DNA of 64,000 nt from Rhizobium leguminosarum (GTDB lineage: Bacteria; Pseudomonadota; Alphaproteobacteria; Rhizobiales; Rhizobiaceae): the NCBI RefSeq assembly GCF_004123835.1, contig NZ_MZMU01000022.1, forward strand, positions 143,814-207,813, given 5' to 3'. This document shows, one piece after another, positions 54,743 through 62,852 of this stretch (the first letter of the stretch is position 1; each line of letters starts with the position of its first letter). The translations under genes and the position numbers were made by a program. The notes under the pieces were generated by a model, which had not been told where the DNA came from, ran no database searches, and saw nothing but the letters and a program-made list of their open reading frames with translations.

Positions 54743-56281
54743 ATGAATTGGCTTGAAAATCTGCGCCGCAGCTTCCTGGACTGGGACGCCATGGCGGAAG
54801 TTCTGCCGAGCATGATCAGCGTTGGCTTGAAGAATACCCTGATCCTGGCCGCTGCCTCGACCGTGCTTGGCGTCGTCATCGGCATGGCGCTTGCCGTGAT
54901 GGGCATCTCGCAATCCCGCTGGCTGCGGCTGCCGGCACGCATCTACACCGATGTTTTCCGCGGGCTGCCGGCGATCGTCACGATTCTGATCATTGGCCAG
55001 GGTTTTGCCCGGATCGGGCGTGAGATCTTCGGTCCGTCGCCATTTCCGCTCGGCATCCTGGCGCTCAGCCTGATCGCCGGAGCCTATATCGGTGAAATCT
55101 TCCGGTCGGGCATCCAAAGCGTCGAACGCGGCCAGATGGAAGCCTGCCGGGCGCTCAGCATGAGCCACGGGCAGGGCATGCGCCTGATCGTCATCCCACA
55201 AGGCATCAGGCGCGTTCTGCCGGCGCTGGTCAATCAATTCATCGGAAACGTCAAGGATTCCAGCCTTGTCTACTTCCTCGGATTGCTCGCCTCCGAGCGG
55301 GAGATCTTCCGTGTCGGCCAGGATCAGGCCGTCGTCACGGGCAATCTGTCACCGCTGCTGCTGGCGGGCGTCTTCTACCTCGTCATCACCGTGCCGCTGA
55401 CCCACTTCGTCAATTATATCGATGCGAGACTGCGGCTCGGAAAACAAGGTCGCGGCTCGGGTGCTGCGAGCGGATTGATCGAGGTGAGCGAGTTGCAGGC
55501 CGCCACCGGCCCGCGTCCCGCGGTCAAGGCGGCCGAGGAGAGTACGCCGCGCTTCAAAGGTGGCGCCCTGAACATCCGGGACCTCACCATGGCCTATGGC
55601 GATCTCGACGTGCTGAAGGGTGTCGATCTCGACATCGCCGCCGGTACCGTCACCTGCATCATCGGCCCTTCCGGCTCGGGCAAGTCGACGCTGCTGCGCT
55701 GCATGAACAGGCTTGTCGAGCCGAAGGGCGGCGACATCCTGCTCGATGGCGAGAGCATCCTGGCGATGAAGCCGGAGAGGTTGCGCCGGCGTGTGGGCAT
55801 GGTGTTCCAGCACTTCAACCTGTTTCCCGACCACACGGCACTCGAGAACGTCATGCTTTCGCTGACCAAGATCAAGAAAATGCCGAGGCAGGAGGCGCGG
55901 CGCATCGCCGAGGCGCGTCTGGCCGAGGTCGGTCTCGCAGAGCGTAGGGATCATCGGCCCGCAGGTCTGTCGGGTGGGCAGCAGCAGCGCGTGGCCATCG
56001 CACGGGCGCTGGCCATGGATCCCGAGGTCATGCTGTTTGACGAAGTGACGAGTGCGCTCGATCCCGAACTGGTGAAGGGGGTGCTCGACCTGATGGCCGC
56101 TCTCGGCCGCCAGGGCATGACGATGGCCGTGGTGACGCATGAGATGGGATTTGCGCGCAGGGTGGCCGATCAGGTCGTCTTCATGGATGAGGGCCGCATC
56201 GTCGAGGCCGGCTGCCCGCAGCAGATCTTCGACAATCCCCGAAGCGAGCGGCTAAAGCGCTTCCTTGCTGAAGTTCTCTGA
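54743..56281 (+). CDS. Fused permease-ATPase of a polar amino-acid ABC importer
   Basis: 512 residues joining two normally separate subunits. Residues about 20-230 are a His/Glu/Gln-type permease (SVGLKNTLILAAASTV, EIFRSGIQSVERGQMEA, FIGNVKDSSLVYFLGL). A linker about 235-275 leads to an ATPase with Walker A G308-S315 (GPSGSGKS), signature LSGGQ (409-413), Walker B D433-E434 and VTHEMGFA. Such fusions are uncommon; the usual operon has two permease genes and a separate ATPase, so here a permease homodimer with tethered ATPases is expected. It lies 90 bp after the binding protein. Confidence 0.94.
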   Translation: MNWLENLRRSFLDWDAMAEVLPSMISVGLKNTLILAAASTVLGVVIGMALAVMGISQSRWLRLPARIYTDVFRGLPAIVTILIIGQGFARIGREIFGPSPFPLGILALSLIAGAYIGEIFRSGIQSVERGQMEACRALSMSHGQGMRLIVIPQGIRRVLPALVNQFIGNVKDSSLVYFLGLLASEREIFRVGQDQAVVTGNLSPLLLAGVFYLVITVPLTHFVNYIDARLRLGKQGRGSGAASGLIEVSELQAATGPRPAVKAAEESTPRFKGGALNIRDLTMAYGDLDVLKGVDLDIAAGTVTCIIGPSGSGKSTLLRCMNRLVEPKGGDILLDGESILAMKPERLRRRVGMVFQHFNLFPDHTALENVMLSLTKIKKMPRQEARRIAEARLAEVGLAERRDHRPAGLSGGQQQRVAIARALAMDPEVMLFDEVTSALDPELVKGVLDLMAALGRQGMTMAVVTHEMGFARRVADQVVFMDEGRIVEAGCPQQIFDNPRSERLKRFLAEVL

Positions 56282-56377
56282 AGCGCCGGAGGCAACGCAT
56301 GGTGCCCCCGGTCGTCCTTACGCCGGATGCGCCGGATTTCGTTCGATGTAGCAAGAGCAGAAAACAAGGTTATCGAC

Positions 56378-57514
56378 ATGAATGCTTCCATCAAACCTTC
56401 GAAGGTCGTCGTCATCGGCGGCGGGATCTTTGGCGTCTCGACCGCCGTCCATCTGGCACGGCTCGGGGTCCGCACCGTGCTCATCAATGACGGCCCGCTT
56501 GGCAACGGCGCCTCCGGCCGTTCGCTCGCCTGGCTCAACTCGGCGCGCAAACGCACCGATGCCTATCACCGGCTGCGTTTGGCCGGCATAGATCGCTACC
56601 GCACGCTGGCCGCTCGGTATCCCGATGCGTCGTGGCTTCGCTTCGACGGCGGCCTGACCTGGGATGCGGACGATGCCGGCAACGAGATCGCCGAAATCTT
56701 CGACTATGAGCGGGGTCTCGGCTATCACGCGCAATGGCTCGCCCCGGAGAGAATTGCCGCGGTGACGCCGGGTGTCGACGCAAGTGCGGTGACGCGGCAA
56801 GGCGCGATCTTCAACCCCGGGGAGGGCTGGGTCGATCTTCCGTCCTTGATCGGCACGCTTGCGGAAGAATTCCGCACGCTGGGCGGCGCGATCGTCACGG
56901 ACGCGGGTCGTGCGACGGTCGATGTTGAAAGCGGGCGTGCCCGTGGCGTGATCACGGCAGACGGCATGCGCCGGGATGCTGATGCCGTGCTGCTTGCTGC
57001 CGGCGGCGACGTTCCCGCAATCGTGGCCGAGGCCGGCCAGCATATCGGCGATGCAACGCCTGTCGCCCTTCTCGTCCGGACCAAGCCGATCCGCCATCCG
57101 CTGAAGGCCGTGCTCAACACCCCTCGCGTCGCCATCCGGCCGACGCCGAACGGTGGCTTCGCGCTCGACGCCGCCTGGTCCGAGGAAGAGGTGAGCGTGA
57201 AGCCCGACGGCAGCTATGATGTCAGGCAATCGACGCTGGAAGGATTGCTGCGCGAGGCCTCCAGGGTTCTCGAAGGCAATCCGGCGCTGGAGGTCGAAGA
57301 TTATGGGGTCGGCCCGAAGCCCATCCCAGGCGACGGCGAGCCCGTCTTCGGCGAACTGCCATCGATCTCGGGTTATTTCGTCGCCTTCAGCCATAGCGGC
57401 GCCACCCTCGGCCTGATTGCCGGCGAACTGCTGGCGGACGAGATCGTCACCCGACGCCGCCATCCGCTGCTGGCGGAATTTCGGTCGGAGCGTTTCAGCG
57501 CGTCGCGAAGATGA
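56378..57514 (+). CDS. FAD-dependent D-amino-acid/glycine oxidase-type oxidoreductase
   Basis: 378 residues. Rossmann FAD motif VVVIGGGIFGVSTA (G14-G19), then the DAO-family core with the ATG/GG turn LLAAGGDVP and the C-terminal FSHSGATLGLIAGELLADE that contacts FAD. It is likely to deaminate or oxidise the imported amino acid or opine-type compound. ATG 56378 with AAGG upstream was chosen; an earlier in-frame start at 56327 runs through the intergenic part. It ends the LacI-controlled operon. Confidence 0.88.
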   Translation: MNASIKPSKVVVIGGGIFGVSTAVHLARLGVRTVLINDGPLGNGASGRSLAWLNSARKRTDAYHRLRLAGIDRYRTLAARYPDASWLRFDGGLTWDADDAGNEIAEIFDYERGLGYHAQWLAPERIAAVTPGVDASAVTRQGAIFNPGEGWVDLPSLIGTLAEEFRTLGGAIVTDAGRATVDVESGRARGVITADGMRRDADAVLLAAGGDVPAIVAEAGQHIGDATPVALLVRTKPIRHPLKAVLNTPRVAIRPTPNGGFALDAAWSEEEVSVKPDGSYDVRQSTLEGLLREASRVLEGNPALEVEDYGVGPKPIPGDGEPVFGELPSISGYFVAFSHSGATLGLIAGELLADEIVTRRRHPLLAEFRSERFSASRR

Positions 57515-57588
57515 AGGCAGGAGCGGAGGCCGATGCATCCTTCTGAGCCGTCGAGCGTTCTATCGCCAGGAACAACTGGAGACGCACC

Positions 57589-58101
57589 ATGCTCAAGGAC
57601 GAACTCGGGGACACCGGCACAAACAAGGATATCAACGACGGCGCCGGCACCGCACCGGCCTCCTTCGAAGAGGCGAATATAAATCCTGATCTCATCAGAC
57701 GTGAGGGTTTTGCGAGCGAGGCCGAATATCGGGCGTATATTGCGACACTCGGTGGTCATGCTCCGGTTGAAGGCACCGTCGAGGAGCCTCTCCTGGTCTC
57801 CGATGATCATGCCCTGGAAGGTCGGCTGCGGGAGCTGAGAGAAGAGATCGAAAACCTTCGCGCTCGCCTTCACGTGATCCAACATCAGGCCGCGACCGTC
57901 GTTGCGGAAAACGTCCGATGGGCCGATGCAAGCGCCCATGCGCAGCTCGGCAATCAGCCCTGGCTGAAGCTGGCAGGCGCAATGGCGGCGACCTTCGTCG
58001 TCACGAGGGGCATCAGGCGCCTGCCTCTGGGGGCCGTGGCGACGACGGCGCTACCGTTGGTGGCGGCGGCGATGAACCGGAAGCTCGCCCAGCGTCGATG
58101 A
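57589..58101 (+). CDS. Small membrane-associated protein of unknown function
   Basis: 170 residues. An acidic N-terminal part (about 1-80), a coiled-coil (HALEGRLRELREEIENLRAR, about 82-105) and a C-terminal hydrophobic pair (LKLAGAMAATFVVTRGI, LGAVATTALPLVAAAM) before a short basic end. It resembles stress-type membrane proteins of rhizobia. It converges on the EEP-family gene with 3 bp between stops. Confidence 0.6.
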   Translation: MLKDELGDTGTNKDINDGAGTAPASFEEANINPDLIRREGFASEAEYRAYIATLGGHAPVEGTVEEPLLVSDDHALEGRLRELREEIENLRARLHVIQHQAATVVAENVRWADASAHAQLGNQPWLKLAGAMAATFVVTRGIRRLPLGAVATTALPLVAAAMNRKLAQRR

Positions 58102-58104
58102 CTA

Positions 58105-58833
58105 TCAGGCAAAGCCGATTTCCGCGAGCAGAGGCAGGTGGTCCGAGGCAATCCTTGTCAGGCGGTTTTCGAGGACCGCCGCCTTTTTGACGATGAGATC
58201 GTCCGTGACGAAGATGTGGTCGAGGCGCATCAGCGGGTAGCGCGAGGGAAAGGTCGCTCTCGGCGCGGCGCCGCCTGCGACCTGGGCGTCTTTCAATGAC
58301 CGCGTGGCAAGTCGGTAAGTCGCCGATGACGGAATGGCGTTGAAATCGCCGCAGAGGATGGTTGGAAGAGGGTCACCCGCCGTCCCGTGCAGCCAGCCGG
58401 GATTCAGCAATGTCGTCATCTGCCGGATGCGCTCGCGGCCACGAAGGCCGAGATGAGTATTGACGACCAGCAGTTTTCTGTCGCCGACCAGTATTTCGAC
58501 GGAAATGGCGCCGCGCTGTTCGCCGATGGATGGCAATGGCCCGGCCTTGACCGCGCCTGTCGGCAGCGAAGTGATGATCGCATCGCCATACTGCTCCTCG
58601 GCTATCGACAGTGCCGGATGGAAATGAGCCTGCATCTTCAAAAGCGAGGCGATCGCATGGGCCTGGTCGACACCGCCGGTCCTGCGCCTGAGGACATCGA
58701 CCTCTTGAAGAGCGACGATGTCGGCCTCAGCCTCGGCAATGACAGAGGCGATGCGGCCGGGATCGAGCTTCCGGTCGCCGCCGATGCAGCTGTGCACGTT
58801 ATAGGTCAGGAGCTTGATTGATTTATCCGGCAT
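58105..58833 (-). CDS. Endonuclease/exonuclease/phosphatase-family protein (YbhP-like)
   Basis: 242 residues with the EEP fold: LLTYNVHSCIGGD, IVALQEVDV (Mg-binding Glu), NTHLGLRGRER, CGDFNAIPSS and the final RLDHIF and SDHLPLLAEI motifs carry the catalytic Asp/His set. Small EEP proteins of this type sit beside a phospholipase-D-like cardiolipin synthase and a UPF0104 protein in the E. coli ybhP-ybhO-ybhN operon, and the same three families are together here. It has an EcfG-like promoter upstream. Confidence 0.88.
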   Translation of the reverse strand: MPDKSIKLLTYNVHSCIGGDRKLDPGRIASVIAEAEADIVALQEVDVLRRRTGGVDQAHAIASLLKMQAHFHPALSIAEEQYGDAIITSLPTGAVKAGPLPSIGEQRGAISVEILVGDRKLLVVNTHLGLRGRERIRQMTTLLNPGWLHGTAGDPLPTILCGDFNAIPSSATYRLATRSLKDAQVAGGAAPRATFPSRYPLMRLDHIFVTDDLIVKKAAVLENRLTRIASDHLPLLAEIGFA

Positions 58834-58886
58834 AGGCCCGCTGAAAGTTCGTCACCCTGGGGAATACAGAACTCACTCCCCGCAGG

Positions 58887-58913
58887 GGAACACAAAACTC
58901 GTTTGATCGTTCC
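58887..58913. promoter_or_regulatory. Divergent symmetrical EcfG-type promoter
   Basis: Plus strand: GGAAC (58887-58891), 16 bp, CGTT (58908-58911), a full match. Minus strand: GGAAC (58909-58913), 16 bp, TGTT (58889-58892), three of four. The two promoters share the same 27 bp, with GGAAC in opposite orientation at both ends. One drives the EEP-type gene, the other reads toward the UPF0104 gene. A related GGGGAATACAGAACTC copy lies 28 bp to the left. Confidence 0.7.
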
Positions 58914-58926
58914 AGATGATCGAGCC

Positions 58927-59030
58927 TAGAGCGCCGTGCGTCCTTCAGACGCACAAAGGACGCTCTAACTCTTTGAATCTACGCATCGTGCTTTCCGAAA
59001 GTCGGGTTCGATTTTCGGAAAGCACGATGC
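58927..59030. repeat. RIME2-like palindromic intergenic element
   Basis: First part: arms TAGAGCG (58927-58933) and CGCTCTA (58961-58967) around an inner GTGCGTC-CTTCA-GACGCAC hairpin. Second part: an 18-bp perfect stem, GCATCGTGCTTTCCGAAA (58983-59000) pairing with 59013-59030, loop 12 nt. The two-hairpin layout is that of rhizobial mosaic repeats, different in sequence from copies A and B. It lies between the EcfG promoter and the UPF0104 gene. Confidence 0.75.
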
Positions 59031-59062
59031 ACCAGCGCTCGCATCTCGGAAATGGACAATCG

Positions 59063-60025
59063 ATGAGTTTGAAAAGCATAATCTTGAAGGGACTGCTCGT
59101 TGCCGCCCTTTGTCTTGCGGTCTTTCTCCTCTATCGGATCTTCCAACAGTATAGTCTGGAGCAGATCGTCCAATCGGTTCGCAGCATACCTTTTTCGACC
59201 TTTTGCACGGCGCTTCTCTTTGCGGCGGCGTCCTATCTGTGCCTGAGCTGCTTCGATCTCCTGGCGATCCGTTCGCTCGGAAAATCCTTGCCCTATTCCA
59301 GGATTGCGCTGGCGTCCTTCATCAGCCTTTCGCTTGGTCACAATATCGGTTTTGCGGGCCTCAGCAGCGGCGCCTTTCGCTATCGTTTCTATTCGCGCTG
59401 GGGGCTGACGGCGGAGGACGTGGCGAAGATCATCCTGTTTTGTGGCGTCACGGTGGGGCTTGGGCTGATCACGCTTGGCGGCCTTGCGATGATCGTCAAT
59501 CCCGGCGATGCCGGGCGCCTGCTGCGCATCGATCCTGCCAGCGTCCGCATCTTAGGTGCGCTGGCGCTGGTCGTGCCGGTGGTCTATGCGGGCCTGGCGT
59601 TTTTCATCCGCGGCACGTTGCGGCTTTGGCGCTGGTCGTTTCAACTGCCGCGATTTTCGATCGCGGTCGCGCAGGTCGGGATCGGGACGATCAACTTCAT
59701 GTTCGTGTCCGCCTGTTTGCACCAGATGCTCTCTGCCTTCGGCGACGTTGCCTTCTTCAGGTCGGTCACGGCTTACGTGCTCGCCAATTCGGCAATCCTC
59801 GCAACGCATGTTCCGGGCGGTCTCGGCGTACTCGAGGCGACCGTCTCCTATGCCGTGCCGAAGGAGGCGTCGATCGGCGCGTTGATTGCGTTCCGCTGCG
59901 CCTATTTCTTCATTCCGCTGGCGCTCGGCACGACGCTTCTCGTCATCAGCGAGGTCGTTTTCCGACGGACGTCACGCGGGGCGAATGAGGCGGCGGACGA
60001 GCGCGCCGAGGCCCAGTCGGTTTAA
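59063..60025 (+). CDS. UPF0104/YbhN-type integral membrane protein
   Basis: 320 residues with about eight spans, from IILKGLLVAALCLAVFLLY to the C-terminal FIPLALGTTLLVISEVVF. The lysylphosphatidylglycerol-synthase transmembrane-region fold is recognisable by SLGHNIGFAGLSSGAFRYRF, which occurs in UPF0104 and related flippase-like proteins. ATG 59063 is chosen because longer versions run back through the repeat element. Its 3' end overlaps the convergent phospholipase-D gene by 54 bp. Role probably in envelope lipid handling, by analogy with ybhN. Confidence 0.85.
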   Translation: MSLKSIILKGLLVAALCLAVFLLYRIFQQYSLEQIVQSVRSIPFSTFCTALLFAAASYLCLSCFDLLAIRSLGKSLPYSRIALASFISLSLGHNIGFAGLSSGAFRYRFYSRWGLTAEDVAKIILFCGVTVGLGLITLGGLAMIVNPGDAGRLLRIDPASVRILGALALVVPVVYAGLAFFIRGTLRLWRWSFQLPRFSIAVAQVGIGTINFMFVSACLHQMLSAFGDVAFFRSVTAYVLANSAILATHVPGGLGVLEATVSYAVPKEASIGALIAFRCAYFFIPLALGTTLLVISEVVFRRTSRGANEAADERAEAQSV

Positions 60026-61483
60026 AAGTGCGAAAGGTCGAACCGGGTCGAAGATCGCCGTGCCTGAAATCGGTGAAATGCTGCCCGACAGCTCGACGGT
60101 GAATTCCCGTAAACCCCGAGGCCCGTCATTGAGCGTGTCGACCGCCTCGATCAACGAGCCGCTTTGCATAAAGGCTGCGGCAAAACTTTCCGGGGTGGTT
60201 CCGAGATATTCCGAAAGCAGGCGATTGCGCAGATCCACGATCGCGCAGCGGTGCGCGTCATTACCGGCCTCGACGAGCATGTCGCATTCGCCATCCATCC
60301 CTTCCGAGCGATTGTTGAGGTTGGAGGAGCCAATGCGGACCAGCTCGTCATCGGCAATGATCAGTTTGGAATGGACGAGCACCTCCACCTCGCCGCTCTC
60401 TTTCGCCGTGACTGGCCCGGGCACGACAGCATAATAGACGCGCAGGCGATCCGCACGATCGGCGCGTTTCAGTCGGCGGATGACCCGGTCGCGATTGCCA
60501 CCCATGACAATCTTTTCGATCAGCCCATGAGAGCTGCGCGTGCAGATAATGACGACTTCAGGCCCGTCTTCCTCCTGCAGTCGCGCGGCAATGGCGTCGG
60601 CGACGCGGAAGGAGGCGAGATATTGCGCCTCAATGTAAAGCTGCCGCCGTGCCCGGGCGATGACGTCCAATGTCATGGCGATGCCGTCGCTGATGCCGGG
60701 GCGAAGTGCGGTCGAGGGCTTCGTCAGCGCCAAACTGACCGCGATCTCTCTCATCGAAACGGCGAGATCGTCCGGCCAGGAAAAGGGGACATCTTCGGCC
60801 AACGGCAGGTGGCTTTCACCGGTGGCGTCTTCCCAGCGCTGTCTGGCGATATCGCCGATCAACCTGGCAGCGTCGCCCGTGATCATTGCCTGAACGTCAT
60901 GCAACGGATCATAGGAAACACCCTGGGGGTCACGTCGCAATTTATCCTTGGCGCGGTGGAACCAGGTGTCCCACCGGCGCGACGTCAGGTCTATGCCGCC
61001 GATGAAGGCGACGGCGTCGTCGATACAGACGAGTTTCTGATGGTGGCAGCCGCGCAATGTCGGCTGAAGCTCGAAGCGTAGATCGATCCGCGCATATCTG
61101 GGAAAGTTTTTCTTCCGCAGCAGCTGCAGGGACTTGCCAGAATAAACGGGGCCGAGCGCCCAGATGAGGATGCGTATTTCGAGCTCCGGATTTGCCGCTG
61201 CCAGGGCATGCAACAGGTCGGCCAGCGTTTCGTCGGACTTATCGGGTTCCAACCGGATGTTCGGATTGAAATCCCACCCGACGATCCAGATGGTGCGCCT
61301 CGCCTGCCGCAACGCACGAGCCAACTCGGCGAAATAGCTGTTGCCGTTGATCAGGAAGGCCGCCTTGGCAGCGCTCCCTTCCAGGCGCAAGACGCTGCCC
61401 TCCTGCTTTTGGCGGTTGTCCGGCCGTTGTGATTTTGTCTGGGGCAAGCTCGGGTTATTGAAGATGGTTTCGAATGTCGTCAT
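59972..61483 (-). CDS. Phospholipase D-like cardiolipin synthase (YbhO/ClsB-like)
   Basis: 503 residues, two HKD catalytic motifs: H148, K150, D155 (HHQKLVCIDD, then IGGIDL) and H371, K373, D378 (HSKLIIADD, then GSSNLNNRS). These are the hallmarks of phosphatidyl-transferases such as cardiolipin synthase. ATG 61483 follows GAGG; the longer GTG start at 61510 would overlap the promoter. A full EcfG-type promoter lies upstream. Together with the EEP and UPF0104 genes this makes a ybhNOP-like set. Confidence 0.9.
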   Translation of the reverse strand: MTTFETIFNNPSLPQTKSQRPDNRQKQEGSVLRLEGSAAKAAFLINGNSYFAELARALRQARRTIWIVGWDFNPNIRLEPDKSDETLADLLHALAAANPELEIRILIWALGPVYSGKSLQLLRKKNFPRYARIDLRFELQPTLRGCHHQKLVCIDDAVAFIGGIDLTSRRWDTWFHRAKDKLRRDPQGVSYDPLHDVQAMITGDAARLIGDIARQRWEDATGESHLPLAEDVPFSWPDDLAVSMREIAVSLALTKPSTALRPGISDGIAMTLDVIARARRQLYIEAQYLASFRVADAIAARLQEEDGPEVVIICTRSSHGLIEKIVMGGNRDRVIRRLKRADRADRLRVYYAVVPGPVTAKESGEVEVLVHSKLIIADDELVRIGSSNLNNRSEGMDGECDMLVEAGNDAHRCAIVDLRNRLLSEYLGTTPESFAAAFMQSGSLIEAVDTLNDGPRGLREFTVELSGSISPISGTAIFDPVRPFALLNRLGLGALVRRLIRPA

Positions 61484-61511
61484 GATTGCCTCGGCCTCTA
61501 ACTGGAGCACA

Positions 61512-61536
61512 AACGCCCGGAATTTGCCTGGGTTCC
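61512..61536 (-). promoter_or_regulatory. EcfG-type general stress promoter for the PLD gene
   Basis: Minus strand GGAAC (61532-61536), 16 bp, CGTT (61512-61515), a full consensus match; the ATG at 61483 is 28 bp downstream of the -10. Confidence 0.75.
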
Positions 61537-61598
61537 CCGATGGCGTCGGCCAGTGGCGCGCCGCGGGCCGCCTGCGATGCAGAATGCGAGGAAACGAG

Positions 61599-62843
61599 AT
61601 GTCACAACGAGCAGGCAGCGCCGATCTTCCCCTTCACGGGGGACGCGTGCCACATTGGCTCGGCGACCGGATGACGCGGCTCGGAACGCTGATCACCGAG
61701 GCGATCGTCCATCACTATGGCCGCGATGAATTTCTGCGCAGGCTCGCCCACCCGTTCTGGTTCCAGTCCTTCGGCGCGGTGATGGGCATGGACTGGCATT
61801 CTTCCGGCATCACCACCAGCGTTCTCGGCGCGCTGAAGCGCGGGCTGAAGCCGGGTGCCGGCGAGCTCGGCCTGCATGTCTGCGGCGGCCGCGGCGCGCA
61901 TTCTCGCAAGACGCCGCAGGAACTTGTCTCGATCGGCGAGCGTGTCGGCCTCGACGGGGAGGGGCTTGCGACCACGAGCCGTCTCATCGCCAAGGTCGAC
62001 AGCGCCGCCCTTCAGGACGGGTTCGACCTTTATCTGCACGGGTTCATCGTCGCTGATAACGGCCATTGGGTGGTTGTGCAGCAAGGCATGAACGGCGACA
62101 AGCGTCAGGCCCGGCGCTATCACTGGCTGTCCGAAGGGCTGGAGAGCTTCGTCGACTCACCGCATGCGGCAATCGAGGGAAGGAGCCAGGGCGAGATCGT
62201 CAATCTTGCCGACAGGCGTGCGGAGCGCTCGCGGCGCGGTCAGCTCGATCTGCTGGCGACCCTCGGTCCCGACCGGATCATCCGCGAAGCCGCCGCACTG
62301 CTGCGTGCCGAAGCGCCAGCGCCCGAACCTGCCGAACAGCCGATGCTGCCGCACCTGATCATGCCCGCTCATCACGATGTCCGCGAGGCCGACGTCAACA
62401 TGCGGCGCCTGCATGGAAATCTGGCCGCCGCCGCCGACCGCGGGCCGGCGGATTTCGAAGAGCTGCTGCTCGTTCCAGGCGTCGGCGCCCGCACGGTGAA
62501 GGCGCTGGCGATGGTGGCGGAAGTTGTCCACGGCGCGCCCTGCCGCTTTTCCGATCCGGCGCGCTTCTCGATCGCCCATGGCGGCAAGGACCGCCATCCT
62601 TTTCCGGTTCCGCTCAAGGTCTATGACGAGACGATCGCCGTGATGAAATCGGCGGTGCGGAAGGGCAGGCTCGGACGCGAGGAGGAGTTGCAGGCATTGC
62701 GGCGTCTGGACGATCAGTCCAGGCAGATGGAACGCTACGTGACCGGTCCCGACCTCAAGGAAATCATCGCCGGCGAATTCCGCCAATCCGCCGATTTCGG
62801 CGGCCGGAGCGTCTTCGGCTGGGAGGAGCCGCCCGCGGAGTAG
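61599..62843 (+). CDS. DUF763-family protein
   Basis: 414 residues. DUF763 is seen across the N-terminal 300 residues (DLPLHGGRVPHWLGDRM, FWFQSFGAVMGMDWHSSG, LHVCGGRGAHSRKTP). A helix-hairpin-helix-like LLLVPGVGARTVKALAMVAE follows around 290-310 and often binds DNA. ATG 61599 has GAGGAAAC upstream. The family has no assigned function. It is divergent from the PLD gene. Confidence 0.85.
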   Translation: MSQRAGSADLPLHGGRVPHWLGDRMTRLGTLITEAIVHHYGRDEFLRRLAHPFWFQSFGAVMGMDWHSSGITTSVLGALKRGLKPGAGELGLHVCGGRGAHSRKTPQELVSIGERVGLDGEGLATTSRLIAKVDSAALQDGFDLYLHGFIVADNGHWVVVQQGMNGDKRQARRYHWLSEGLESFVDSPHAAIEGRSQGEIVNLADRRAERSRRGQLDLLATLGPDRIIREAAALLRAEAPAPEPAEQPMLPHLIMPAHHDVREADVNMRRLHGNLAAAADRGPADFEELLLVPGVGARTVKALAMVAEVVHGAPCRFSDPARFSIAHGGKDRHPFPVPLKVYDETIAVMKSAVRKGRLGREEELQALRRLDDQSRQMERYVTGPDLKEIIAGEFRQSADFGGRSVFGWEEPPAE

Positions 62844-62852
62844 GGTTAGCCG

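Noticed and set aside
58916..59062. N-terminal extension of the UPF0104 gene
   Set aside because: It runs through the palindromic repeat element; ATG 59063 starts directly before the first membrane span.
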